Assembly (NCBI GenBank): GCA_009829735.1
Contig: CM020619.1
Coordinates: 13,569,777-13,633,776 of the forward strand
Reading direction: 5' to 3'
Origin: Pyropia yezoensis
Taxonomy: Eukaryota > Rhodophyta > Bangiophyceae > Bangiales > Bangiaceae
DNA: 64,000 bases
Positions 24,482 through 33,819 of the stretch are shown here, piece after piece (within the stretch, counting starts at the first letter, position 1; each line of letters opens with the position of its first letter). Made by a program: the position numbers and the translations under genes. The notes beneath the pieces are model-generated. The model did no database searches. It saw nothing but the letters and a program-made list of their open reading frames with translations, and was not told where the DNA came from.

Positions 24482-25091
24482 GCGCGAGAAGAACTGGACG
24501 CTGCCGACCTCGGGGTCGGCGGTGGACAGCCCCGCCCGGCGGCGGTCTTGTACCAGCCGCAGCGGGTCGCGCCGCCTTGGCCGCCGCCTCCCGGCACGGG
24601 CTGGGGCGGGCACAGGCACACGCCGCGGCGCGCGGCCGCAGCAACGGGCGCGCGTCCGCAGCAGCGGGCGCGCGGCAGCGGCAGCGGGCGCGTGGCAGCA
24701 GCAGCGGGGGCGCGAGGGGGCGCCAGCCGCGCGGCGGCGCCGCGGCGAGAGGGAGAGCAAATGCGGCAGCCACCCCCACCCCACAAAGGCAGGGCGGGGC
24801 GGCAGCGGCGAGCGGGCGCGGGCAGCGCAAACGCACGGCATGCCGCCGCGCCCGAGTGCAGGCACCGACAGGCGGTGCGTCGGTCCCCGACTGACAGGGA
24901 GAGGGCGACGCGCGGGAGAAGGAGCGGGAGAGGGCGTGGCACCCATCGGGGTGCACCGCGCGCGCCGCCGCGGCCGTTGCGCAGCGACGGCTCTCCCCCA
25001 CAGGCGGTCGGTCGTCGCGCACGCCGCCGACGTGGCGACCGACGGGAAATAATCCCGGAGCCGGTTACAGGAAGAATCAACATTCAAGTCA
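24482..25091. repeat. A2 split direct repeat (610 bp)
   Basis: Matches 29557-30166 at a constant offset of 5075 bp with no indels. It is directly followed by B1 at 25092. Long open frames within it are repeated in both copies and look non-coding. Confidence 0.88.
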
Positions 25092-25120
25092 TAACCAGAG
25101 GTAGAGGGACAGAGACGCCA
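25092..25120. repeat. B1 split repeat, fused to A2
   Basis: 29 bp identical to the terminal B2 copy. It starts at the base after A2 and ends at the base before the TAA stop (25121-25123) of the recombinase gene, so the coding region and repeat are packed without a gap. Confidence 0.85.
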
Positions 25121-26250
25121 TTAAAGTCGGAGTAGAGCGGAGGGCGCGTAGCGCCCGAGCACCTCCCAGGCCGCCGATGATGGCCGCCACCTTGTCTTGA
25201 CGTAGGAGCGCAGCGTCGTGTCCACCGACGCGTGGCCCATCATCTCGGCGATCATAGGCGCCGGTACGCCGATGGCGTACGCCTCGGAGCTGGCGCCCGC
25301 GCGCAGGGAGTGGCCCTGGTAGCGCCCGCCAAGGGGAGCGGTAATGGGCAAGACCTGCATGGCCCGCTTCATCCAGCTGTTGGTGACGCGCGCGGCCAGC
25401 CAGTACAGCCGCATCGCGGGCGGCGTGGCGGGGTCGGCAAACAGCATCGCGCGTGGGTGCCGGCCAGCGGAGTCGTGCCGGTTGACCACCAGACGCAGCA
25501 GGCGCGCGACCGCGTCGTCCTTGTCGCCGTCCCAGTCGACGGGGACGGTGAAGGCGAGGCGCTCGCGCCCCGTCCGCAGCGCCAGCTTGAAGTCGATGAT
25601 CTGCAGCTCCATTCCGTGCGTCGTGAACGCGACGTCGCACCGCCGCATGCAGGCGGCGGCGCCAGGGCGGTTGAAGAGAATGTAGCCCAGAACGAGGCCC
25701 GCGCACTGCAGCTGCAGGTAGTCGTCGGGCGTGGAGAGGCCGAGGGCACACACGCGGAGGATGTAGGAGGCCGGCAAGGGCATCCGCTGCAGCGGCTGCT
25801 CGCCGCCGGCACGCTCGAGGGCGTGTGCGCGGAAGCCGTACACAGCCAGCCGGACGAGCTTATCCTTGGTTGGGTCGTCGTGACCTGCCAGGCGGTGGAG
25901 GGATGCCACGGCGGACAGGTACTTCTCGAGGGAAGGCGGGGACAGGGCACCGCGCTGCAGCTCGTAAAGGATCCACCCGATGACGGTGGTGACGGTAGCT
26001 GGCAGCGGGGCGCGCTCGTGCTCGTCGCAGTACTTGACGAAGGCCCTAAACTTGGACATGTAGCCGCGCTGGGTCTCGGGTCGGTAGCCGCGGAGGAGGA
26101 GCGCGGATGCAGCAGCGGGGTCGTGGATGTCGGCCACCAACGGGGCGACGACCTTGCCCAGCAGGACCTCCCACCGCTGCGCGTCATTCCTCAGTCGCGG
26201 GTTGGCGCGAAGCGGAACACCGCAGTCCGCCAGAAAGGCGTCCTCGCCCG
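25121..26250 (-). CDS. Tyrosine recombinase of the DIRS/PAT-like element
   Basis: Catalyses integration of the circular cDNA by site-specific recombination, in place of a DDE integrase. The frame shows an N-terminal SAM-like segment (LLLRGYRPETQRGYMSKFRAF) and a catalytic domain with the first Arg in LGYILFNRPGAA. The HxxR motif lies in GHSLRAGASSEAYAIGV, the second His in MMGHAS, and the nucleophile Tyr in TTLRSYVK near the C-terminus. It overlaps the end of the RT ORF by about 60 bp in another frame. The first ATG of this frame lies inside the conserved N-terminal domain, so translation probably needs frameshifting or splicing; the upstream limit is my estimate. Ends YAPSALLRL. Confidence 0.85.
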
Positions 26251-28226
26251 CGCCGACTGCGAAGCGTGGATGAACACGCCGTCTGCCGCGGGGAGGATGT
26301 GCCACTCGGCGCAGCCTTCGACCGCGCGGCGCCACCACTGCTGCGCCCGCCACACGGGAGCGACAAGGGTGACCGTCGTCTTGGTCCGTAGTACGTGGCT
26401 GACAACGGCGCCGACGAGATGAAAAGGAGGGTTGGCCCACGCGTTCTCGCCGACCCACTCGTAGCGGAAGGCGTTGGTGCCCAGGGAGCCGGGACACATC
26501 CAGCGGGAGTAGAACCGCTGGCACCGCGCGCTCTCCGTCGACGCGAAGAGGTCGATGGAGTGCGGCCCGTACGTGGCGTCGAGCGTGGAGAACGCGGCCG
26601 GCGGGAGCGTCCAGTCCGTCGAGTCGTGCTCCCGCGAGAGACGGTCTGCCCACTCGTTCAGCGCCGAGAAAACGTGCTCGATGCGGAGCTCGACGTCCAT
26701 CTCCATGCACAAGTTGTACAGGTCGCGCATCTCGTCCATCAGGGCGGGCGAGCGGGATGAGCCCGCGCGCATGACGAAGAGCGCCACCATGGAGTCCGTC
26801 CTGAGGCGGATGATGGAGCCGGCCGGGATCAGATGCCGGAAGGACAGGAGCGCCCGCGTCACGGCGCCGAGCTCCAAGCAGTTGATATGGAGGCCGTTCC
26901 GGTCCATCCCGTGGGCGCCGCGCGCCTCGGCCGACGAGTTGAGAACCGCGCCCCACCCAGTGCCGCTCGCGTCGGTGTCCAGCAGCATGGTCGTGGCGCC
27001 CGGCCACAGCGGCCGACCAGTCGCGGCGTTGGCCCGCAGGTCCGTCCACCACTTGAGGTCCTTGAGGGCCTGCCGACCGAGCTGCACATCGCCCCTGCGT
27101 GGGAGGCGGTGCTGCATGGCGGTGAACAGGCTGCGCAGGTGGTAGCGTGCCGCTGGCACGGACAATGTTGTCGACACGGCAGTGCCGCAGAACCGACGGA
27201 GGGTGGCAAAGTTGACCCACCGTCTGTTGTCCGTAGCGCGACGAGAAAGCCCAACCGCCAAGGAGACGATCTTGTCGACGCGGTCGACGGGGAGGAGGAA
27301 GCGAGCCAGCTTGGTGTCGACGAGGTGACCGAGCAGCCGCATGCAGGTTGGCCCGTCCTTGGTGCCCTTGGTCGGGTGCATCCGCAGGCCAAGCTCGCCA
27401 AACAGCCGCTCGACGTACTTGTACGCCGCCACGGCCTGTGCCGACGTCGCCGCTTCGCCCGGCTCCGCCGGTGGCGCCCCGCCAAAGTCGTCCACGTACG
27501 GGATGATGCGGAAGCCCATCTCGCGCAGGTGCTCCACGACGGGGCGCATCACCTTCGTCCACGTCATCGGCGCCGGCGCCAGGCCAAACGGCATGGTGAC
27601 CGGCACGAAGTAGCGGCCGAGGCAGCGGAAGGCGAGGTACTTGCGGTCCTCGGGTCGCAGTAGCAGGTGGTGGTAGGCGTCTTTCACGTCCCACGTCAAC
27701 AGCGCGTCGTTGGGGCGCAGCGACTGGGCCAGCTCGGGAAGCGTCTCGTACTTGCAGCTTGCCGTCTCGGCGAAGCTGTTGACGTGCTTGTAGTCGTAGA
27801 CCGCGCGCGGCTTCTGCGCCGTGTGCGTGACGAAGGCCGAGCTGATGCACACCAGCTCGGCGATGTCGGCTGGGTCCGTCACCTCCAAGACGTAGCCCAG
27901 GTCCAGCTCCCGGTCGATCTCGCCCTCGAGGAGGACCTTGTCCTCGACGGGCATCGGGTACTCGGGCGATAGGAACGGCGTCGGTGTTGAGGTCCACTCG
28001 ATCTTGACGCCGTTCTCGATGGTGTCCGACACCCATGAGGAGACGCCCATCCGCAACCAACGCGGGAGGGCGGCCCGTAGGGCCTCGGACACCGGCACCG
28101 GGCGGGGGGAGCTGGGCCGTGGCAGCTCCGTCCGGTGAGCGCGTCGGCTGTGCCGTCCGCGCTGGCTCTCTGCGGCTGTCGACGCGAGGGGGGAGAAGCG
28201 ACCCCCTCGCGGCACCTCGAAATTTA
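26191..28226 (-). CDS. Reverse transcriptase-RNase H of the DIRS/PAT-like element
   Basis: About 675 residues in a frame different from both GAG and the recombinase. RT motifs in order: AVYDYKHVN, LTWDVKDAYHHLLL, MPFGLAPAPMTWTKVM, and the catalytic IIPYVDDFGG near 27500. RNase H has LLDTDASGTGWGAVL, then INCLELGAVTRAL and LRTDSMVALFV. The DIRS-type region after RNase H follows (SIDLFASTESARCQRFYSRW, ENAWANPPFHLVG, VAPVWRAQQWW). The frame begins across the GAG stop and has no ATG before the conserved region, so it is likely expressed by frameshift or reinitiation from GAG. The stop is at 26191-26193. Confidence 0.88.
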
Positions 28227-29471
28227 GGCGCGGTTGCGACCGCGGCCGCGGCCGCCACCGCCGCCGCCGCGACCGCCGCCTGCGCCACGGCCGGCGCCGC
28301 CGGCGCCGCCTGCGGCGGCGCCGCCGCCGTGCCCGCCGCCACCGTTGCCGCCGGCGCCAGCAGCACCCCCACCGCGGCTTCCACGAGGGGGAGCCGGGGC
28401 GTTGGACCGGTTGGCTCGCTGGGGGTAGGTGTAGCCCCGCTCGGCTGCGCCAATCTTGGCGGATGCGGTCGTCTCTGCGCGGACGACGCGGGAGATGAAG
28501 CGCCGCGCGCCGTCCCCGCGGAGAGAGTTGCGGGGGACAGCGTCCGCGTGGGCGAACGCGTCAGCGAGGTTGGGCTCGGACTGCCGCAACGCGAGGTAGT
28601 CGTAGCGGGAGACGCCGAGTGCGTAGATGCGGCGCGTGGCGGGCACGAGGAAGTCGATGAGCTCCTCGAGGTACTCCTTGGTGTTGCCGATGGCGTGCTT
28701 GGCGTCGAGGACGTCGTTGTAGACTTGCTGCAGCCACGAGAGGGTGCAGTACCAGTGACGGGCCTCAATCTCCTCTCGGCTGCCGGCCGTGAAGGTGGAG
28801 GCGTGTACGGGGTCACATGGGGTAAAGGGCATCGGCAGCCCGTCCGCGCGCATGATGGAGCGGGGGATGTCGAAGCTCTGGAGGTAGTCGGACGCGGAGA
28901 AGCGCGCCGCGAAGTCGAAGCCGTCGTCGTAGGCGCCGGCCTCGTCGAGGGCCCGGCGACGGGCGCTCCCGCGTCGACCGATGGCGCCCGCGCCGCCGGC
29001 GGGCGCCCAGCCCCCGAGCGCGTCGCCATCGCTGCCCTCGTCCTCGTCGCCGTAGACGGCATAGTCGGCGCCCCCGGGGGGGGCGCCGTCCGGCCCGAGG
29101 GGACCCGCGGGGGGGGCCTCGTCGCCGCGCCGCGCGCCGTCGCCGTCGACCCCTTCAAGGTTGGCGGCCCGGCGGGCGGCGTTGGCTGCTGCCGCCTCTT
29201 TGGCTGGGAATCGGTCAGCCGCCGCGCCGCCTCCAGAGCCAGCGCGAGCTGGCGCTCCGCCGTGGCGGAGCGGGTTCCCAGCTGCTTCGAGGGCAGCGGC
29301 GGCGGCGGCGGCATCGCGGTCGGCGAGGGCGCCTTGCGCCGTCGTCAGGTGCTGCTGCGTCTCGGCGAGCGCGGTCTCGGCGGTGTCGAGGCGGGCGCGA
29401 AGGTCGGCAGCAGCGGCCGCGTCGGTGGATAGCGCCCCACCGGGGGGGGCGTCAGCAGGTCCACCGGCCAT
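28224..29471 (-). CDS. GAG-like protein of the DIRS/PAT-like element
   Basis: 415 residues from ATG 29471 to TAA 28226-28224, just inside repeat A1. Residues ~25-70 form a heptad-like coiled coil (LRARLDTAETALAETQQHLT). A long acidic/Gly/Pro linker follows, then a helical capsid-like block (ARHWYCTLSWLQQVYNDVLD, EYLEELIDFLVPATRRIYAL). The tail is a Gly-Arg-rich RGG-type nucleic-acid binding region ending RGRGRNRA. No CCHC knuckle is present, as is common in DIRS-group GAGs. The frame is open upstream to 30158 through A1, but that part is repeated non-coding sequence. Confidence 0.78.
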   Translation of the reverse strand: MAGGPADAPPGGALSTDAAAAADLRARLDTAETALAETQQHLTTAQGALADRDAAAAAAALEAAGNPLRHGGAPARAGSGGGAAADRFPAKEAAAANAARRAANLEGVDGDGARRGDEAPPAGPLGPDGAPPGGADYAVYGDEDEGSDGDALGGWAPAGGAGAIGRRGSARRRALDEAGAYDDGFDFAARFSASDYLQSFDIPRSIMRADGLPMPFTPCDPVHASTFTAGSREEIEARHWYCTLSWLQQVYNDVLDAKHAIGNTKEYLEELIDFLVPATRRIYALGVSRYDYLALRQSEPNLADAFAHADAVPRNSLRGDGARRFISRVVRAETTASAKIGAAERGYTYPQRANRSNAPAPPRGSRGGGAAGAGGNGGGGHGGGAAAGGAGGAGRGAGGGRGGGGGGRGRGRNRA

Positions 29472-29556
29472 CGTGCGTCGCCCAAAGGGGGCGGCGGAGC
29501 GGTCACGGAGCCACAGGAAGGCCTGGGAGGGGGGTAGTTCTTCGAGCGCGCTGGGC

Positions 29557-30166
29557 GCGCGAGAAGAACTGGACGCTGCCGACCTCGGGGTCGGCGGTGG
29601 ACAGCCCCGCCCGGCGGCGGTCTTGTACCAGCCGCAGCGGGTCGCGCCGCCTTGGCCGCCGCCTCCCGGCACGGGCTGGGGCGGGCACAGGCACACGCCG
29701 CGGCGCGCGGCCGCAGCAACGGGCGCGCGTCCGCAGCAGCGGGCGCGCGGCAGCGGCAGCGGGCGCGTGGCAGCAGCAGCGGGGGCGCGAGGGGGCGCCA
29801 GCCGCGCGGCGGCGCCGCGGCGAGAGGGAGAGCAAATGCGGCAGCCACCCCCACCCCACAAAGGCAGGGCGGGGCGGCAGCGGCGAGCGGGCGCGGGCAG
29901 CGCAAACGCACGGCATGCCGCCGCGCCCGAGTGCAGGCACCGACAGGCGGTGCGTCGGTCCCCGACTGACAGGGAGAGGGCGACGCGCGGGAGAAGGAGC
30001 GGGAGAGGGCGTGGCACCCATCGGGGTGCACCGCGCGCGCCGCCGCGGCCGTTGCGCAGCGACGGCTCTCCCCCACAGGCGGTCGGTCGTCGCGCACGCC
30101 GCCGACGTGGCGACCGACGGGAAATAATCCCGGAGCCGGTTACAGGAAGAATCAACATTCAAGTCA
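29557..30166. repeat. A1 split direct repeat, 5' terminus of the retroelement
   Basis: 610 bp, same sequence and orientation as 24482-25091. The outer end AACATTCAAGTCA is followed by unrelated flanking DNA (GAACGACC). It probably holds the element promoter, since it lies directly before GAG. Confidence 0.88.
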
Positions 30167-30905
30167 GAACGACCCCATCTCGATGTTCCCGGATCAGATT
30201 CGACACAACCCATTTTAAGTAACTCCTCCCGGTTTTCGTGCCTGGTTGGGGCACGGATGGGGAATGGGAATGGGGATACCCCATTCTTGTCGGAAATGGG
30301 GTGACCCCATCCCCATTCCCCATTCTCGCACGCTGGTTGGGGCTCGACACCGTGTCCGATCGTGATCGCACAGGCAATTTTTGCAATATCATTCTAGCGC
30401 GGCACGATCGATGACGACCGCTACTCGATCGCTGGCGGATCTGGCTCCTGCAGAGTACGTGGAAGGGGGGGGATGCGGTGAGCCAGGTGTCGCGAGGCCG
30501 CTGGGTCGACCGCGTTAGGCGGGCAGCCCCCGTAACCCGTCTCCAGGAGGCCACTCCGCTGCCCGCTGCTGCAGGGCCGCTCGCGTGGAGAGTAGGGCGC
30601 CCACGTGGGGCGCCGATATTGTGGGGCGGTCGGTTGCGTGCTGGCCCCCTCCCCGTCGGGCGGGGGACACGACGTGTTCTGATTGGCCGTGAGGCATACA
30701 GTTGGCGGGAGGGGGGGGGGGGACTGCGAGACGCCACCGTGGGGAGCGCGGGATACAATTCGTTTATTGGTCGAGCGGACCGGGTCGCGGGCGGGGTGCA
30801 GCAGACACTGATTGAGGCGTCTGTCGACGTCACCACCTTCCCCTCAACCGCGACCGTCGTCGCGACCGTCTCTCTCCCGCGCTACTTCTTTCCCACCCAC
30901 GCATC
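30167..30905. other. Spacer with hairpin and transposase upstream region
   Basis: Between the retroelement end and the Harbinger transposase. It contains the inverted repeat at 30257-30323 and an AT-richer block (30380-30440). From about 30700 it is probably the promoter and leader of the transposase gene. No ORF of note. Confidence 0.4.
30257..30323. repeat. G-run/C-run inverted repeat (hairpin)
   Basis: Arms 30257-30275 (ATGGGGAATGGGAATGGGG) and 30305-30323 pair with one mismatch around a 29-bp loop that contains a second nested inverted repeat. The arms carry closely spaced runs of G. It may be a foldback/MITE end or an unusual structure. Confidence 0.65.
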
Positions 30906-32255
30906 ATGGCCGAGCAGGACCCGCTGGCCCTGGACGTTGAGGCTGTGCTGGCTGAGTCGGAGGACATGGACGTGGCAGAAGCTCTTGCTGCACATATGAC
31001 TGTTCTGCACCACTGGTGGGTGCGCAAGCGTGGTGCCCTCGTTGGCGGCATCCGTCTCTTTCGTGGGCGTGTCGTGGCGCGTCGGCCTAATAAGCTGCGC
31101 AACTTTAGGAGGGGGTTGCGTGGGATTCTAATCGATTACTTTGGGGTGTCTGAAAACCCGCCGGTGTACGACGAGGATGACTTCGAGCGTCGCTTTCGGG
31201 TGCCGCGAAGTGTGTTTGTGCGTGTATACCAGGCTGTGAAGGACCAGCCTGGGTTTATACAAACTATTGATGCTACTGGCCGACCGCGCGCGCACCCGCT
31301 GCAGAAGCTGGTCGCCGCTTTTCGGGTGCTCGCGTATGGGGAGTCAACTGATCGTCCGGACGAATGTTGCCGCATTTCTCGCTCGACGGTGGATAAAGCT
31401 GTGCGTGACCTGGTGTATTACATTGTGGATATCTTTGGGCCAAACTGTTTGCGGCAGCCGAACGCGGAGGAGCTGACGATCTTGCTGAAGCGGAGCGCGG
31501 AGCGGGGTGTACCAGGCTGTATTGGATCGCTTGACTGCTCGCATTGGGAGTGGCGGGCGTGCCCGAAGGGCATGCAGGGGTCCTTTCAGAACCGCAAGAG
31601 GCGCAGATCTATCGTTATGGAGACTGTTTGCGACGAGGACCTGTACATCTGGCATCCTTTTGTTGGTTGCCCAGGCAGTATGAACGACATCAACGTTATG
31701 CAGCAGTCGCTGCTGTACCACGACATCACGGCGGGTTTGTGGCCGCCACGGGACCGGCTCTTTACTGCCAATGGATTCACTCGCACGCTGCTGTACTACC
31801 TCACTGACAAGATCTATCCCAACTATGCTTTTTTTGTGCAGGCGTATGCCAACCCAGACACGGAGATGAAGCTGATCTTTAACCGTTTGCAGGAGGCGCT
31901 GAGGAAGGACGTGGAGAGGCTGTATGCTGTCTTGACCGCACGCTGGCATATTGCCCTTCATCCTGCGCGCTATGCGACTGTCGCGCGGATCACGGTCGTC
32001 GCCAAGGCCGTGGCCATTTTGCACAACATGGTTACGGAGGTACGTCGGGGCGGGTATTTGTCTCGCCGGCGAGCGCGCATGAGAGCTGCTGGGGGGGGCG
32101 CGGGGATGGGGGGCGCCGGTAGTGCTGCTGCTGGGGTAAGGGCACCCGGCGGTGGGGCTGACGGGGGGCTCCCCCCTCTGGCACACCCTCCCCCCGCTGT
32201 TCAGCCACTTGGGCAGCTGCCAATGGACTCTCTTTTGCGGGCTGCGCAGGCGTAG
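30906..32255 (+). CDS. PIF/Harbinger transposase, C-terminus cut by TAG
   Basis: 449 residues from ATG 30906 (context GCATCATGGCC). DDE nuclease of the plant PIF/Harbinger type: PRSVFVRVYQAV in the N-terminal helical part, ISRSTVDKAVRDLV, first Asp in CIGSLDCSHWEWRACPKG (~residue 208), second Asp in GCPGSMNDINVMQ (~258), and the acidic third position in ALRKDVERLYAVLTARW (~335). The sequence after the TAG at 32253-32255 stays coding-like in the same frame (REVRNQTAHVALRNDLA), like the normal end of plant Harbinger transposases. The copy therefore appears to be cut about 40 residues short, or the stop is read through. The partner Myb-like gene lies downstream in opposite orientation. Confidence 0.87.
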   Translation: MAEQDPLALDVEAVLAESEDMDVAEALAAHMTVLHHWWVRKRGALVGGIRLFRGRVVARRPNKLRNFRRGLRGILIDYFGVSENPPVYDEDDFERRFRVPRSVFVRVYQAVKDQPGFIQTIDATGRPRAHPLQKLVAAFRVLAYGESTDRPDECCRISRSTVDKAVRDLVYYIVDIFGPNCLRQPNAEELTILLKRSAERGVPGCIGSLDCSHWEWRACPKGMQGSFQNRKRRRSIVMETVCDEDLYIWHPFVGCPGSMNDINVMQQSLLYHDITAGLWPPRDRLFTANGFTRTLLYYLTDKIYPNYAFFVQAYANPDTEMKLIFNRLQEALRKDVERLYAVLTARWHIALHPARYATVARITVVAKAVAILHNMVTEVRRGGYLSRRRARMRAAGGGAGMGGAGSAAAGVRAPGGGADGGLPPLAHPPPAVQPLGQLPMDSLLRAAQA

Positions 32256-33819
32256 AGGGAGGTGCGGAACCAGACCGCGCACGTGGCTTTGCGCAATGAC
32301 CTGGCGGCCGACATCTTCAAGGAGCGCGCAGCACTTCTGGAGCACTACCTTTGCGTTTTATGGCTGAGCTGGACATGGCACAAGAGCAAAGGTTTTTTTC
32401 CCCCGTAGGGCAGGGTTGTTTTTTTCCTTGGAACACTTCGCCGTACCGCAGAGCTTGGGCAGTATAATACAAAAGTACAAGAGAGCGCCAGCGTCCATAA
32501 AACAGTGCGCCATGATAGAAACAGCGGCCCGACTTAAGTATATACGTGAGTGTAGGGCGGCCAGTGCTAAAAAAGAGCGGAAAGAAATGGACCAACAGTC
32601 GGCGGTAGTCCCCAAGTCCTTCTGTAGCGCGATCGCTGAGCGGCCGGTCGTACAGCAGGCACTGCCGCCCCCTTCGCGCGTGGTGGTCATCAGGATAATC
32701 CCTCCGCCCCTTCATAGGACTCCGCCACTCTCCCGGTCACGCGCCTCACACCCCGGCACGCCATCAGACACTCACGTGGTCGCTCAATCCGGCCACGGCA
32801 TGTGCCGCCACTTCCCCCCCCCCACCCACACCAAGTGACTCCCCCCAACTCCCTTCCACGTACGTTGTGGCGGACACCGTCCCCCCCTCAGTCGGACCCG
32901 CATGTGGGCACAAGCGACTCCTTTGAGGTGAGGACGGCTTTTAGGGCTGACAAGACAAAGGGACAAGGTAGGTAGGAAAAAAAAAAAGCCCCTGCCGAAT
33001 GGGGCAAAAAAAAAACCTTTGCTCATGCGCTGCCACTACTCAAGCTACAACAGGTCCGATGGCTGCCACTCGTATCACAGGTCCACCAGGAACAGCAAGT
33101 ACATAGTCGTCACAAAGATCCAAAACAAAGCAAAAGAACACAAGAAAGTGCACGCTAGGTGCAGTGGGAGTCGCTGCTGGCGGATGACCCGGAGTGTGGC
33201 GTTCTGAGCCTTTGGGGACAGGCGGGCCCTTGGGGAGGTGACTTGGGACCCGGCGGGCTATCCTACGTGGAGCCCTTCTCTTGCCGGGGCCCCCTCTGTC
33301 AGTGACTCGGGACTGTGGCGACACACCCGGGATCCTGATTGGTCCCACCCAGGGAGGCGGATTTGGCCGGTGAAGGTGGCCTTATTGGCCATTGTGGCCA
33401 TTTGTTTCGTATTTGTTTTCACTGCGTGTTTTCGTGTCTTTCCCCTTTTTCCCACTGGATTTTTTTCGGGGATTGGCATCTGTGTGTGGGGGGATTTTCG
33501 CTTGCTTTTCGCTTGTGTTTGGCGACCGGGGGTTGATTGGTGAACCTCGGCGCCCCAGTGTAACCCCGGTGTAGAAGATGCGCTGGAGGACCTGGTGGAG
33601 GTCAGACGCCTTGCTGGCGCTCGACCCGCCAGAGGCGCCCTCTAGGGGCCCCGCTCCAGGCCCCTGGAGGGGCCAAGGGGGAGGTTCTTGAGGGGTGCTC
33701 CGGGGTCTCCCCGGGGCCAACTTGTAAAATCAACGGTTCTTTGGGTTCTTGCTCCCTCGGGCTTTTGTCCTATTACCCTTGCCTCTGAAGGGGCGGACGA
33801 GTGGAACACGCTGGGACCT
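32256..33819. other. Spacer between convergent Harbinger genes
   Basis: About 1.6 kb. The first ~110 bp continue the transposase coding pattern beyond its stop, with a late frame change (FMAELDMAQEQRFF in the next frame). The rest is non-coding, with A-runs near 32980 and 33010 and T-rich tracts around 33400-33480. No further gene seen. Confidence 0.45.

Larger units (their letters stand above)
24086..30166 (-). mobile_element. DIRS/PAT-like tyrosine-recombinase retrotransposon, complete
   Basis: A 6.1-kb element on the minus strand. In its own direction the order is A1 (30166-29557), GAG, RT-RNase H, tyrosine recombinase, B1 (25120-25092), A2 (25091-24482), a 367-bp tail, and B2 (24114-24086). 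A1 and A2 are 610-bp direct repeats, identical wherever I compared them; B1 and B2 are 29-bp direct repeats. B1 abuts A2 exactly, which copies the junction expected when the two element ends are joined in a circular intermediate. This split direct repeat layout is known from PAT, Ngaro and Kangaroo-type elements. There are no LTRs, integrase or target duplication. All three ORFs look intact, so the copy is probably recent. Confidence 0.9.

Noticed and set aside
26250..29314. N-terminal two-thirds of a 1397-codon minus ORF covering the YR element
   Set aside because: Only its last ~375 codons encode the recombinase; the rest overlaps GAG and RT in another frame and lacks protein-like composition.
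29472..30158. Upstream extension of the YR-element GAG through repeat A1
   Set aside because: The same frame occurs in A2 without GAG following; it is repeat sequence, and the ATG at 29471 is the better start.
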